A stretch of DNA of 64,000 bases from Candidatus Thiodiazotropha sp. 'RUGA' (lineage in GTDB: Bacteria > Pseudomonadota > Gammaproteobacteria > Chromatiales > Chromatiaceae): positions 1 to 64,000 of the forward strand of contig JAEPDS010000006.1 in the NCBI GenBank assembly GCA_016842065.1, given 5' to 3'. Under the pieces are notes generated by a model that was not told the DNA's origin, searched no databases, and saw only the letters and a list, made by a program, of their open reading frames with translations. Both the position numbers and the translations under genes were made by a program. Positions 53,915-63,954 of the stretch are shown here, in pieces. Each line of letters opens with the position of its first letter. Position 1 is the first letter of the stretch.

Positions 53915-54507
53915 GAATCCTGCCCCTTCATATAACCTACCAGTTTAAAGTCGATATCCAACAGCTCAAGGGTTTGCTTGATCTTTTTGTTGGCGGGCAA
54001 GCGACGTCTGGCAATCGGTCGACTTCGAATCACGATCTCATCGACAAACAGGAAGGGTTTTTCGCTCTCCAGTTTGTGGAATATCGAGACACTGTTTTCC
54101 AGAGTGCTTTTCATGCGTACGCGAATCGCCACCCGACTGAAACCGTCCTCCTGATCGTTACTGATGATCTGGGTACTGAGAATTTCACCCTTGTTGGATG
54201 AGACAACGCCTTTAACCCGACGCTGCAATTCAGCCTTCGCCAGCGAATCGGTTTTGCTCTGCAGATAGCGTCGATCCGACTGTCGGACACGTTTCAGACG
54301 GGCCTCTTCAGACTGGTAGTGGTCCGCTTGTGAATAGATCCGTTGATAGAGCTGAATCTGATGCTGATGATTGCTGATCGTCTCATCATAGTGACTGTTC
54401 AGTGTCCACACCGGATAGATCACCGCAAACAGGCTTGCACCAACCAACAACAGCAGCAAGCCCATTGCCAGCAGACGACTCTGTGTGGGCGTCAGGGAAT
54501 CAATCAT
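53911..54507 (-). CDS. GspM-like type II secretion platform protein
   Basis: A 198-residue bitopic inner-membrane protein: helix at about 14-35 followed by a long coiled coil (LNSHYDETISNHQHQIQLYQRIYSQADHYQSEEARLKRVRQ) and a periplasmic ferredoxin-like part (GFSRVAIRVRMKSTLENSVSIFHKLE) as in GspM/PilO. The start has a GGGGGAGGGGTGA-type ribosome site. It follows the GspL-like gene by 37 bases and overlaps the GspC-like gene by 4. Confidence 0.8.
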   Translation of the reverse strand: MIDSLTPTQSRLLAMGLLLLLVGASLFAVIYPVWTLNSHYDETISNHQHQIQLYQRIYSQADHYQSEEARLKRVRQSDRRYLQSKTDSLAKAELQRRVKGVVSSNKGEILSTQIISNDQEDGFSRVAIRVRMKSTLENSVSIFHKLESEKPFLFVDEIVIRSRPIARRRLPANKKIKQTLELLDIDFKLVGYMKGQDS

Positions 54508-54544
54508 TCACCCCTCCCCCAACCGCAGTTGCAGCTTGCATTGG

Positions 54545-55624
54545 TCATGTCTCATCCCCCGCCTGGCTGGAGATCAACTCTGCTGAGATATGAAAGCGCT
54601 CTGTTTTGTTCTTTTTATTCTGGGTCACAGGGGAGCGGAAAGAGACATTTTGAAACAGTTTGGATGATTCGATCAGCGGTATCAGTACGGCGGATGCGAC
54701 CGATTGCCCATGAATGTGTACCTTTTCATCACGGATCTCGAAATGGTTCACCCAGGTATCATCCGGCAACAGCAGGGTCAGTTCATTGAGGACCTCGAGT
54801 ATCTGCATCGAGGATCTCTTCTTATCCTCGAGAAACCGGTTTTCCAACTCCGCATTGGTAACCGAATCCCTCAGTTTGGAGACCTCATTGGCCTGTTGTT
54901 GACTCTGTTTTCGCTGATCCTCCAACTGAGCCGCCAGCTTGGACTTCTGCCAGACCGGCAATACCAGATTGCCGATCAGCACAACCAGCAGCATGAAAAA
55001 CAGCAACAGATTGATTAAGCGGTATCGCTTGCGGGGTTTTTCCCGCTTTTCCGGTGGCAGTAGATTGACTGCATTGAGTTTTGGGTCGGTCTCTTCACAG
55101 GGTGAGATTGCATTGATCCGGACGTTGTTCTCGTCCAACTGCTGCAGGGCATGGGAGATTTTGTCCACTGGGGCCAGTATCAGGGTGATATCGAGGGTCC
55201 GATTCTGTTTGTCACGCCCGTTGATCACATGGTCATAGTAGACCTGACTGGCATTGAAGGGGGTCTGGCGATCCATCTCAAATGCCAGCACCTCGCGCAG
55301 ATTCTCTTCTGCCTCGATCGGCAGCGTGACCTTTTTGAAGAGATATTTCTTTCTTTCCAGACAGAGGCGTATCTCACTTGCGGAGGCGAGCAAGCGTTTC
55401 TGATCGGGATCATCGAATTCGAGGACCTTCAGATAGTTCTGCTCAACCTCTTCACCACTGAGACCGTGGTTGACGACCCGAAGCGCCTCATCTTCATACA
55501 GCAACTGCGCTGGTCTGCCGCCACTGAATAACGCGCGCAGGCCCTCCGGCATGAGCGAACTGATTTCGCCACTCCACCAACTCCAGAAACCCAGCCATTG
55601 ATATTTTAATGTTTTTACGGCCAT
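54545..55624 (-). CDS. GspL/PilN-like type II secretion platform protein
   Basis: A 359-residue protein. The N-terminal half is a cytoplasmic actin-like (GspL/PilM-type) region with CLERKKYLFKKVTLPIEAEENLREVLAFEMDRQTPF, a PilN-type sequence; a helix at about 206-225 (LINLLLFFMLLVVLIGNLVLP), and a periplasmic part with coiled coil (LEDQRKQSQQQANEVSKLRDSV) and a PilN-like end. GspL recruits the GspE ATPase to the inner-membrane platform. It follows gspK by 26 bases. Confidence 0.82.
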   Translation of the reverse strand: MAVKTLKYQWLGFWSWWSGEISSLMPEGLRALFSGGRPAQLLYEDEALRVVNHGLSGEEVEQNYLKVLEFDDPDQKRLLASASEIRLCLERKKYLFKKVTLPIEAEENLREVLAFEMDRQTPFNASQVYYDHVINGRDKQNRTLDITLILAPVDKISHALQQLDENNVRINAISPCEETDPKLNAVNLLPPEKREKPRKRYRLINLLLFFMLLVVLIGNLVLPVWQKSKLAAQLEDQRKQSQQQANEVSKLRDSVTNAELENRFLEDKKRSSMQILEVLNELTLLLPDDTWVNHFEIRDEKVHIHGQSVASAVLIPLIESSKLFQNVSFRSPVTQNKKNKTERFHISAELISSQAGDET

Positions 55625-55650
55625 TTAGAGATTCTATCCGGTTTTTGCAC

Positions 55651-56562
55651 TTATAACGACTCATACCAGGAATGAATCGAATAAGGTATTCTGCCCCGGT
55701 TTTTTAAACCAACATCTGCCACTATTCTGGCATGCCCTCCCTGTTTTGTCCTGGCATTGACTTCGATCCGAAACACCTTACTTTGTGAGGTTCCTCCGCC
55801 CTGGGAGAGGTCAAGGTCCGCCAATTCACTATCCAGCTGATCCAGGGCTTCGGTCAGCTCTGAGCCGGATTGACCGGTCGAGGTCAGCAGGGCCGTCAGT
55901 TGCTCGGAGGCAAAACGGTAATCCACAGTAGCGGTGTCAGAATCGAGCGTTACATAGGGGCGTAAACGATTCACCCTCGCGGCATCAAAGCCCATCACAT
56001 AGGCCAGCTCTTCAAGGCTGGTCAGATCTTTGCCAGCGGTGGCGTAATCATAACCGGCGGCACGATAATCCTTGTCCTCCGCACCATTCAGCCTTCTGAG
56101 ATCATCCGCATCCCGCCAGTCATGGAGTCGGTCAACCAAGGCATTCCGCTCTTCGGGATCATCTGAAATCAGTACAAACAATCGGTTCAACTGGTCACTG
56201 GACGCCTTGTTCAGATCCAACAGCCCGGAAGCATTCCGAATCGAGACCTCCAGCTCCCCCTGCGCCGTCTGCAGCGGATAGAGCTGACCATTGAAATTCC
56301 ATCGTTGCTGAGGACTGATCACCATCAGCTCCATCACCGCGCGACTGAAGCCGCTCTCGGCTAACAGTTTTGCCTGCAAGGCATTCTTTGAGTTACCCGC
56401 CAGTCGGCTTTCGACTTTCGATTGGGTGGAAAAACTCGCCGCTATAATGGTCAACAAGGCAACCATCCAAAGCACCAGAATCAGTGCAACACCGCGATTG
56501 CACCTGCAAGCAGCAAAATCTCCCCTGTCTCTTCTGCTGTTCTGAGTGGTTTGCGGAGTCAT
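55651..56562 (-). CDS. GspK-like type II secretion minor pseudopilin
   Basis: A 303-residue minor pseudopilin. The prepilin leader ends before GVALILVLWMVALLTIIAASF, and the large extra domain has LDLNKASSDQLNRLF and the helix-rich region VDRLHDWRDADDLRRLNGAEDKDYRAAGYDYA typical of GspK, which caps the pseudopilus tip. Its ATG overlaps the GspJ stop (ATGA), showing operon structure. Confidence 0.88.
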   Translation of the reverse strand: MTPQTTQNSRRDRGDFAACRCNRGVALILVLWMVALLTIIAASFSTQSKVESRLAGNSKNALQAKLLAESGFSRAVMELMVISPQQRWNFNGQLYPLQTAQGELEVSIRNASGLLDLNKASSDQLNRLFVLISDDPEERNALVDRLHDWRDADDLRRLNGAEDKDYRAAGYDYATAGKDLTSLEELAYVMGFDAARVNRLRPYVTLDSDTATVDYRFASEQLTALLTSTGQSGSELTEALDQLDSELADLDLSQGGGTSQSKVFRIEVNARTKQGGHARIVADVGLKNRGRIPYSIHSWYESL

Positions 56563-57230
56563 CAGTCGTTGCGCCTTATTCTCACAATCTTTTCATGGGG
56601 AGTGGTCATGCCCATCTCGGTATAGCTGATTTTCACCAGCTCGGGGTAGTTGTTATTGAGTGGCTCCCAACGGTCGCTCCATTCCGGCTCAGTGCGATTG
56701 AGCAGCAGTCCGAAAAAGCTGAATTCGACATGCTCCAAACCGCTCAGAAGTATGCGTTTTCGCCCCTCTTGAGGCAGTACGAATTGACTGTTCTTTGGAT
56801 TGTGCGGGGTATAGTGGAGCAGCAGTATCCTGCCCTGTTCGAAATCATCCTGAAGAGAGAGGCGGTATTCAAACAACCCGCCTGGCTGATACTGTTGCGG
56901 TGCCGGCGCAATAAATTGAATCTGCTGGGCATCACCGGCGAAGGCCAACTCGCGGATACGGTTCTGTTGTTGCCAGGTCAGAGGAATGATATTGCGGATG
57001 ATCTGCTCCACCCTGGCCGTGGTAAGCAGCTCCGCCAGTTGCCTGTCGCTGCTGTCCGCCACCCGCTCCCATCCTTTGATATTCAGGAACAACATGGAGA
57101 CAGAGGTGGTGGTAATGACCGCCAGCAGCAATAGAGCGATCATGATCTCCAGCAAGGTAAAACCACCACAGTGACGGGTTTGACCTGACCTGATTCGAAA
57201 ATCGGATCTAACAATGTCAGGGTTTTTCAC
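56562..57230 (-). CDS. GspJ-like type II secretion minor pseudopilin
   Basis: A 222-residue protein with prepilin leader and the N-methylation site in GGFTLLEIMIALLLLAVI, followed by a beta-rich domain (WERVADSSDRQLAELLTTARVEQIIRNIIPLTWQ). GspJ helps form the tip complex with GspI and GspK. It overlaps gspI by 14 bases and gspK by 1. Confidence 0.87.
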   Translation of the reverse strand: MKNPDIVRSDFRIRSGQTRHCGGFTLLEIMIALLLLAVITTTSVSMLFLNIKGWERVADSSDRQLAELLTTARVEQIIRNIIPLTWQQQNRIRELAFAGDAQQIQFIAPAPQQYQPGGLFEYRLSLQDDFEQGRILLLHYTPHNPKNSQFVLPQEGRKRILLSGLEHVEFSFFGLLLNRTEPEWSDRWEPLNNNYPELVKISYTEMGMTTPHEKIVRIRRND

Positions 57231-57627
57231 GAATCACCCCAATTCGACTGAAGGTCAACTCCCGTGCCCCGCCGGGGGCATCCCAACTGATCTTCAATAT
57301 CTCTTCGATCCCGACCAGAGGCAGAGCCACAAGTTTTGCATCGTTCCAACTGTAGGGTTGGCGCAGATAGGTCCAGCTATAGGTATCCAGCTCGACCCCC
57401 TGCTCGCTGTAGCTATCCGTATCGATCTCTGCACTCATCTGCTCAAGCCTGGATTGGGCGATAGAGACAGCTTCAAAATAGTGTGAGGCGACCTGATGAT
57501 TTCGAATAGCACCGGAGTTGATGCGCAGAATGACGCTCATCGTCATGGCGAGAATAACGAAGGCCACCAGCACTTCGATCAGAGACATTCCCTCAGACTT
57601 TGAACGACGCATCTTCGTTAAATTCAC
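57217..57627 (-). CDS. GspI-like type II secretion minor pseudopilin
   Basis: A 136-residue minor pseudopilin. The leader SKSEG precedes MSLIEVLVAFVILAMTMSVILR, and the rest matches the small GspI domain. The start is uncertain: ATG 57627 overlaps gspH by 35 bases, or ATG 57612 by 20 bases gives a shorter leader (MRRSKSEG). Part of the D-E-F-H-I-J-K-L-M-C/P cluster. Confidence 0.85.
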   Translation of the reverse strand: MNLTKMRRSKSEGMSLIEVLVAFVILAMTMSVILRINSGAIRNHQVASHYFEAVSIAQSRLEQMSAEIDTDSYSEQGVELDTYSWTYLRQPYSWNDAKLVALPLVGIEEILKISWDAPGGARELTFSRIGVIREKP

Positions 57628-58078
57628 TGCTGTCGAGTATCTCTACCCGGCTGGTCAACCAGTCCACCGTAATGACAAAACCGCGACTCTTGTTACCCAG
57701 TCTGATTAGACCACCACTGGAACTGCCGTCCGGATAGAAGTGCAAGACCAGAATCTGTTGCCGATTTGCACTCGTCTCTGCGATAAAACTGATGCCCTCT
57801 GGCAATTGCCTTACTTCGCCCTGGTTGACCAGATCACTCTGATACTGGTCGGTCTGCAACTGAAAACTGATTTTCGATTCGCTACCGGAAATGATTGCGG
57901 ATTGCTGTACAAAACGAATCTCCTGAACCAGATCCCTGGCGGCGGCTTTCAACTTCAGTGCCGGGAAAGCTTTGTGCATCAACGGTGGCGTCAGGGTGAA
58001 CATCATGGCCATCAATACCAGCACCAGCATCAGCTCAATCAGTGTGAATCCCCGGCTTTGAAAGTTTAATCGACTCAT
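57593..58078 (-). CDS. GspH-like type II secretion minor pseudopilin
   Basis: A 161-residue minor pseudopilin with N-terminal SRGFTLIELMLVLVLMAMMFTL, a prepilin cleavage site after Gly9, and a GspH/FimT-like body (AAARDLVQEIRFVQQSAIISGSESKISFQL). It is not GspG: the aspartate-lysine helix and YPTTEQGL motif of GspG are missing. It overlaps gspF by 4 bases. Confidence 0.83.
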   Translation of the reverse strand: MSRLNFQSRGFTLIELMLVLVLMAMMFTLTPPLMHKAFPALKLKAAARDLVQEIRFVQQSAIISGSESKISFQLQTDQYQSDLVNQGEVRQLPEGISFIAETSANRQQILVLHFYPDGSSSGGLIRLGNKSRGFVITVDWLTSRVEILDSSEFNEDASFKV

Positions 58079-59301
58079 AGGGAAACCAGTGAGTTAACGC
58101 CCAGGATGGCCACCAGAATCGACATCACCACACCGGCAATGATCAAGCCGAGCACCAGAATCATCACCGGTTCAACCAGGCTGAGTGCCCTTTTGATCAA
58201 AGTCTGAGTCTCCATATCGAGAATCTCTGCGGTCTGCATCAACATCGGCTCTAACTGGCCCGACTCCTCACCGACCCGGATCATCTGCAGGGCAAATTGA
58301 GGAAACTGGGCGTATTCCGCCAGTGGATCGGCCAGCCTCTGACCGGAACGCAGATGCTTGATCACCTGATCCATGCCATCGGCGATGACAAAATTGCCAA
58401 TGGTATCCTTAACGATCGCCACAGATTTCAACAACGGGACTCCATTCTCCAAAAGAGTCCCCAGAGTTCTACAGAAACGGGCCGCTTCCACCTGCTTGAC
58501 GATCGGTCCGATCACACCCAGCTTGAGCAAGCGACCATGCCAGCGTTTCGCCGACTGTTTGTGGCTCATCTGCCACTTGAAAAAGAGAATCACCAGGATC
58601 ACCCCAAGCGCCAGTGCCCAGCCATAATCCTGCAGAAAGGTCGCCATACCCATGGTAATCTGGGTGGAGAGTGGCAGCGCCTCCCCCATGTCCATGAACA
58701 GTTCACTGAACTGGGGAATCACATAGGTCAGCAGAACCAGGATCGATGTGACCGCGACAAACAACAGGATCGCTGGATAGATCAGTGCTGAAATCAGTGA
58801 GCTTCTCACCTCCTGAGCCTGTTCCAGATGCACAGAGAGCCTTGAGAGCACGCTCTCCAGAGCACCACCCGCTTCACCGGCTCGTACCATCTGAATGTAA
58901 AAGTTGCTGAATACCCCCTCCTCCTTGGCCAGAGAGTCGGCGAACGAGTGGCCGCTCTTCAGGCTGTCACGAATGCTCATCAGGTGCTGGCTGAACAGGG
59001 AGTCGTCTCCGGAGATCGAGACGAGGATGCCAAGTGCCGAGTCGAGGGGTTGACCGGAGTGCAGCAGGGTCGCCAGTTCGCGCGTAAAGGCGACCACCTG
59101 ACCCTGAGGAATCTTTTTGCGTTTGAAAAGCTTGCGCGATGAGGTTTGACGACTCTTCTGCTGGCTCTCTTCGACACGGATTGGCACCTGACCATTGAGG
59201 TGTATCTGGTTCACCGCATGTTCCCGGCTTACCGCTTCGAGCACCCCTTCGATGATCTCACCATCCGATGAAACTGCTTTGTAGAGAAAAGAGGCCATCA
59301 A
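58075..59301 (-). CDS. gspF: Type II secretion inner-membrane protein GspF
   Basis: A 408-residue polytopic protein with two T2SSF domains. Motifs: FTRELATLLHSGQPLDSALGIL and, in the second half, RFCRTLGTLLENGVPLLKSVAIV, with YIQMVRAGEAGGALESVLSRLS and LQMIRVGEESGQLEPMLMQTA, the signatures of both domains. It forms the inner-membrane core on which GspE acts. It overlaps gspE by 4 bases (ATGA). Confidence 0.93.
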   Translation of the reverse strand: MMASFLYKAVSSDGEIIEGVLEAVSREHAVNQIHLNGQVPIRVEESQQKSRQTSSRKLFKRKKIPQGQVVAFTRELATLLHSGQPLDSALGILVSISGDDSLFSQHLMSIRDSLKSGHSFADSLAKEEGVFSNFYIQMVRAGEAGGALESVLSRLSVHLEQAQEVRSSLISALIYPAILLFVAVTSILVLLTYVIPQFSELFMDMGEALPLSTQITMGMATFLQDYGWALALGVILVILFFKWQMSHKQSAKRWHGRLLKLGVIGPIVKQVEAARFCRTLGTLLENGVPLLKSVAIVKDTIGNFVIADGMDQVIKHLRSGQRLADPLAEYAQFPQFALQMIRVGEESGQLEPMLMQTAEILDMETQTLIKRALSLVEPVMILVLGLIIAGVVMSILVAILGVNSLVSL

Positions 59302-61046
59302 CTCTCCTGGGTGACTCTGAGCACTTCTTCCAGTGTGGTAACACCTCGCGCCACTTTGTGCAGTCCATCCTCATACATCGATTTTGCCCCTTCCCGTTTG
59401 GCGCAGGCGGCCAGCGCATGTTTGTCCTTGCCCTGCAGTATCAGAGACTGCATCGCTTCGCTCAACTCGATCATCTCGATGATCGCACTTCGTCCACGGT
59501 AGCCACTGCCACCGCATTGATCACAACCGACCGCCTTGTATAAGGTGGGTGACTCCTGAATAGCGGAGAATCGGGCCAGAATCTCCGCTGGCGGCGTATA
59601 GGACTGTTTGCAATGGGGACAAAGATTGCGCACCAGTCGCTGCGCGACAACCGCATTCACTGTCGAGGTCAGCAGAAACGCTTCGATCCCCATATCGAGA
59701 AACCGGGTGATACTGCCGGCGGCATCATTGGTGTGCAGGGATGAGAGCACCAGATGGCCGGTCAGGGCCGATTGGACGGCGATCTTGGCCGTCTCCTGAT
59801 CACGGATCTCACCGATCATGATCACATCCGGGTCCTGTCTTACGATGGATCGTAACGCCTCACTGAAGCCGAGTCCGATACTCGATTTCACCTGGATCTG
59901 ATTGACCCCCTCGATATTGTATTCAACCGGGTCCTCGACCGTGAGGATCTTTCTTTCAGGCCGGTTGAGATAGTTCAACGCGGCATACAATGAGGTGGTT
60001 TTACCACTGCCAGTGGGGCCGGTTACGACGACGATGCCGTGGGGCCGATCGAGAATCTCCAGCAGGCGCTGTTCGGTGGCACTCTCAAAGCCAAGATTGG
60101 CGAAATCCAGGTTCACTTCATCCCGTTGCAAAAGCCTCAGCACCATACTTTCGCCATGCAGTGTGGGTACAGTGGAGACACGCAGATCCAGGGTGGCGCC
60201 ATGCACACGGATCTTGAATCGCCCATCCTGGGGCAGCCGGCGCTCTGCGATATTCAGGTGGGCCATGATCTTGATACGGGAGATCAGCGCCGGTGCCATA
60301 TTGATCGATGGGTGTTCTGTCTCACGCAACAGGCCATCGACCCGGTAGCGGATCTTCAGCACCTGCTCAAAGGGTTCGATGTGGATATCCGACGCTTTGC
60401 TGGAAACCGCTCTCTGGATGATCTGGTTGACCATCTTGATGACGGGCGCCTCGCTGGCCAGCTCTTTGAGCTGCTCCACATCATCCAGCAGCAGTTGGTG
60501 CTCCAGTCCATCCCCTTCCTCGGCAGAACTGCTCTTCTGCAGCTCATTGAAATGCTCCTGGATGGTCTCATCGATCTCACTTGCGACACCGGTGAGCAGC
60601 TTTACCGATTTACCACTGATCAACTCCAGTGCTTCGACGACGAAGCGATCACTAGGATCGACCATGATCGCCAGGATGTGATCTTCCTGATCGTCGAACA
60701 CCACCAGTCGATGCTGTTTGAGGAAGTTAGCGGAGATATTCTCACTGAGGTGGGCCAGATCCGGATAGTCCTTCCGTTCGACCAGCGGCACACCGCAGAT
60801 CTCCACCAGGGCCTGGGCCAGATCACGATCTGAAATCAGCCCCAGTTGCAGCAGAATATTGCCGATCGACTCGTCGCTTTGCTGACTCTCCTTCAGCCGG
60901 ACAGCCCGATCCGCATCGGCCATGCCCAAACGACCGGAAGCCACCAGCGCCACACAGATGGGGTGACTGGTATAGACCGGTTCCAGTTGCTCAGGATCTT
61001 CTTGCGAAAGGGTTTCGTTATTGATGCTGCGACTCGTTGTATTCAT
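59298..61046 (-). CDS. gspE: Type II secretion ATPase GspE
   Basis: A 582-residue secretion ATPase. The N-terminal T2SSE_N domain precedes a core with Walker A GPTGSGKT (343-350), Asp box LTVEDPVEYNIEG, Walker B VIMIGEIRDQET and His box LHTNDAAGSI. The zinc-binding cysteine cluster is complete: Cys476, Cys479, Cys508 and Cys511. It powers pseudopilus assembly. It follows gspD by 200 bases. Confidence 0.94.
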   Translation of the reverse strand: MNTTSRSINNETLSQEDPEQLEPVYTSHPICVALVASGRLGMADADRAVRLKESQQSDESIGNILLQLGLISDRDLAQALVEICGVPLVERKDYPDLAHLSENISANFLKQHRLVVFDDQEDHILAIMVDPSDRFVVEALELISGKSVKLLTGVASEIDETIQEHFNELQKSSSAEEGDGLEHQLLLDDVEQLKELASEAPVIKMVNQIIQRAVSSKASDIHIEPFEQVLKIRYRVDGLLRETEHPSINMAPALISRIKIMAHLNIAERRLPQDGRFKIRVHGATLDLRVSTVPTLHGESMVLRLLQRDEVNLDFANLGFESATEQRLLEILDRPHGIVVVTGPTGSGKTTSLYAALNYLNRPERKILTVEDPVEYNIEGVNQIQVKSSIGLGFSEALRSIVRQDPDVIMIGEIRDQETAKIAVQSALTGHLVLSSLHTNDAAGSITRFLDMGIEAFLLTSTVNAVVAQRLVRNLCPHCKQSYTPPAEILARFSAIQESPTLYKAVGCDQCGGSGYRGRSAIIEMIELSEAMQSLILQGKDKHALAACAKREGAKSMYEDGLHKVARGVTTLEEVLRVTQES

Positions 61047-61092
61047 CCCATGCCTGTTTTCGGACTGCAGAATATTTCATGCTCATTGTATA

Positions 61093-61110
61093 GCTACACT
61101 CTAGTGTAGC
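61093..61110. repeat. Short palindrome between gspD and gspE
   Basis: GCTACACT-CT-AGTGTAGC is a perfect 8-base inverted repeat in the 200-base gap between the secretin gene and gspE. Its position upstream of gspE suggests an operator or weak attenuator, but no regulator can be named. Confidence 0.5.
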
Positions 61111-61246
61111 GTACCAATGGGAGAGATCCTTTAGCGCCATATTGCAAACGCCAGACAGTAGGGATAGGGCCGTGGTTATAGGCTGTACCTACAGCGTCGC
61201 GACCAGTCGATTGGCAATCAACGCCGAGCGCCCAGTTATGCTACGC

Positions 61247-63469
61247 TCACTGCACGGCGCGACGCCGGTAGAAGTCATCCTTAAACAGGGTGGCTTCTTT
61301 GATTTTGTCTCTCAGCTCCTGGGAGATATCAAAGGCTTCCTGTGGATTGCGTACCACTTTTGGCGTCAGGGTGATAATCAGTTCCGTGCGACTGACATCC
61401 TTGGTTGTGCTGCTGAACAGACTGCCGAGCAGTGGGATATGCATCAAACCGGGGATACCGGCCTGGCCACTGCTGGTGTTCTCCCGGATCAAACCACCCA
61501 GCACCACCGTCTGGCCGTCATGCACCACAACCGTACTCTCAATGGTACGTTGAGAGATTGCCACATTGCCGCCACCGCCAATCGCAGGCGCCGAGCCAGG
61601 AGTACTCACTTCCTGACTCACCTCAAGGGTTACCATGCCACCTTCGTTGATACGGGGTGTGATCTGTAACAGGGTACCGGTATCGCGGAACTGCACCTCT
61701 GAGACGATCGGTGCGTTAGGGTCGGTGGTGCTCTGTGAAGAGCGGGTAACGATTGGAATCTGATCACCGACCCGAAAACTGGCGGTCTGGTTGTCGATTA
61801 CCATGATCTGCGGGGCAGAGAGAAACTTCACTGAAGACTCATTCTCCAGGATGTCGAAAAATATCTTCAGATCATCCAGGCTGTTGAACAGGCCCAGGGC
61901 AAAGCCGTCACCACCAACGCTGTCAGGCAGTGGTGAGCCCAGACCACCCTGGTAGGGACGCCCGCCACCGGTGGAACCATTGAAGAACCAGCGCACACCG
62001 TAGCTGAGGTTGTCAGACAGCTGCACTTCGGCGATGGTCGCCTCGATCATCACCTGTTTGGGCGCCACATCGAGCCGGGTGATGGTTGCTTTGATCTTCT
62101 GGTAATCCTTGGGGCTGGCCATAACCAGAATCGCATTGTTGTCAGGATCGGCGATGATGGTCGCCGTCGATGCCGCACCACCACCGGGTTTTGTGCCTTC
62201 GGATTGAGCCGCCGCTGGGTCATCAGCAGCCAGTGTCGGCTGATCCTTGGTCAAGGCGGCTTCCCGATCCGCATTGCTGTTTTTCAGATCGATACCGGTG
62301 GTTGTCGGGGAACGTACGTTGGAACGCAGCAACGGATCGCTGTTGCTGAGCGGACCGGCCGACTCTGTAGCCGCCACTTCATTGCCGAATATGCTCTGCA
62401 GAATTGAGGCGATATTTTCCGCTTTACCGTTTTTCAGGTGGTGGACATAGAGCCTGCGGTCAGGCGACTTGTCACTGCCCTGATCGAATTGAGCGATCAG
62501 TCGGCGGGCTTCATCGATATATCTGGGTTGCTGACTGATCACCATCACCGCACCCAGCCTTTCCACCGGGATCAACTTGATCATATTGCCCAAGGGTGAG
62601 GCATCGCCATCCCCGAGAATATGTTTCAACTCATCGGTCAGGGTTTTTGCATCGGTGAATTTCAGGGGAATCAGGCCAAAGGACATCCCGCTCAGCCAAT
62701 CCACATCGAACATCTTGATGGTTTGCAGCAGATTGTTGATCTTCTGATAGGATCCACTGAGGATCATCAGATTTCTGCCTGGGTCGATACGGATCTGTTC
62801 AGTTTTGGTGGTGAAGGATTCGAGTATCTTTTTCATCTCAACGGCAGAGATGTATTTCAGGGGAACGATCTGTACCCCCTGGCCGGCGCGCATTTTTGCC
62901 TGCCCCTGGCCTACCGAGGGTTTCAGTGACATGCCTTTCAGATCCGCCGCAGGAAGAATCTTGTAGAGTGCCCCGTTACGCACCATCACCGCACCATTCA
63001 TCTGCAGGATGTTCTCAAGAATCGGCAAGACGGACTCTGTACTGACCGGATAGGTGGTGTGGATGGTAACTTTTCCCTGAACCTTATCGTCGATCAGATA
63101 GTTTTCCCGCAGAATCTCTTCGAAGATCACCTTTACCACTTCCCGCAGATCAACCGCCTCGAAGTTCAGGGTAATCTCCCCTTTCGCCGGTTGACTTTGT
63201 GATCTTGCCTGAGCCTTACGGTTGATGAATTCACCGCTGCCCTCCCGGACAAAAAACTCCGGTTCACGTTTCACCTCCTGTGAAAGCACCAGTTCATTCT
63301 GATCGCCCGCGCTCGAGGCAGGCAGCTCGGGACGCTGCTGATTGAAGTAGCTCACCCCATTGCCTTCGGCAGACTCATCCACCGTGGGCTGCTGGGCGCA
63401 GGAAGCCAGTAGCATTGTCATGACTGCTGACAGCAAAACTACCGAAAAACTGTAAAATCTTTTACCCAT
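61247..63469 (-). CDS. gspD: Type II secretion outer-membrane secretin GspD (lipoprotein)
   Basis: A 740-residue secretin. It is a lipoprotein (LLAS-Cys24), with N0 (LNFEAVDLREVVKVIFEEILRENYL), N1-N3 ring domains, and the beta-barrel secretin domain ending VPLLGSLFSSTTKDVSRTELIITLTPKVV-like signature IPLLGSLFSS. An Asn/Ser/Asp-rich insert (about residues 380-450) is found within the N3 region, typical of GspD. The ATG at 63469 is preferred to the upstream TTG (63487) because GGAAAG lies 6 bases before it. It leads the operon although gspE comes 200 bases later. Confidence 0.93.
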   Translation of the reverse strand: MGKRFYSFSVVLLSAVMTMLLASCAQQPTVDESAEGNGVSYFNQQRPELPASSAGDQNELVLSQEVKREPEFFVREGSGEFINRKAQARSQSQPAKGEITLNFEAVDLREVVKVIFEEILRENYLIDDKVQGKVTIHTTYPVSTESVLPILENILQMNGAVMVRNGALYKILPAADLKGMSLKPSVGQGQAKMRAGQGVQIVPLKYISAVEMKKILESFTTKTEQIRIDPGRNLMILSGSYQKINNLLQTIKMFDVDWLSGMSFGLIPLKFTDAKTLTDELKHILGDGDASPLGNMIKLIPVERLGAVMVISQQPRYIDEARRLIAQFDQGSDKSPDRRLYVHHLKNGKAENIASILQSIFGNEVAATESAGPLSNSDPLLRSNVRSPTTTGIDLKNSNADREAALTKDQPTLAADDPAAAQSEGTKPGGGAASTATIIADPDNNAILVMASPKDYQKIKATITRLDVAPKQVMIEATIAEVQLSDNLSYGVRWFFNGSTGGGRPYQGGLGSPLPDSVGGDGFALGLFNSLDDLKIFFDILENESSVKFLSAPQIMVIDNQTASFRVGDQIPIVTRSSQSTTDPNAPIVSEVQFRDTGTLLQITPRINEGGMVTLEVSQEVSTPGSAPAIGGGGNVAISQRTIESTVVVHDGQTVVLGGLIRENTSSGQAGIPGLMHIPLLGSLFSSTTKDVSRTELIITLTPKVVRNPQEAFDISQELRDKIKEATLFKDDFYRRRAVQ

Positions 63470-63954
63470 TGGCTTTCCTGTGATCAATTCCTATACAACT
63501 CGCAACTGCTCAGAAAATCAGAGTCCTGACGGCCATTCAATCTAATGAACAGCAGCAGGATCCACTCAATCCATTGCCTCCGATCTGATCAGAAATCTCC
63601 TATCTCTATCTCAGCAGAAATCAGAGAATAGTATGATTGATGGGAGGGTGTATTTGCATATGGGGTAACTCCTTACCTTTGATGCATAAATACCCTACCA
63701 CGACAGCTACAGTCCAGTGCAATCACTGATATACTTAATTATCAATAATAACAATTAGTTATTAATTCACACTGATCACTTAGGAAGCCCGTTCACTGCA
63801 CCCAAGGTAGTAATAGACCTCATCCACTGGTAGTAGTAGTCAGCATATCGCCAGATATGTACAGAGAATATAGTTAATTCACTGTCAGAGTGAACCTTAT
63901 ATAACAGGTATCTGCGCATTCGAGGAATTAATCGTCTTTTGTGGCGAATCAGGC
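63470..63954. other. Intergenic region upstream of gspD
   Basis: 485 AT-rich bases with no supported gene; the promoter of gspD should lie in the 63488-63650 part. Divergent promoters for gspD and for a gene starting at 63955 are likely. Confidence 0.45.
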
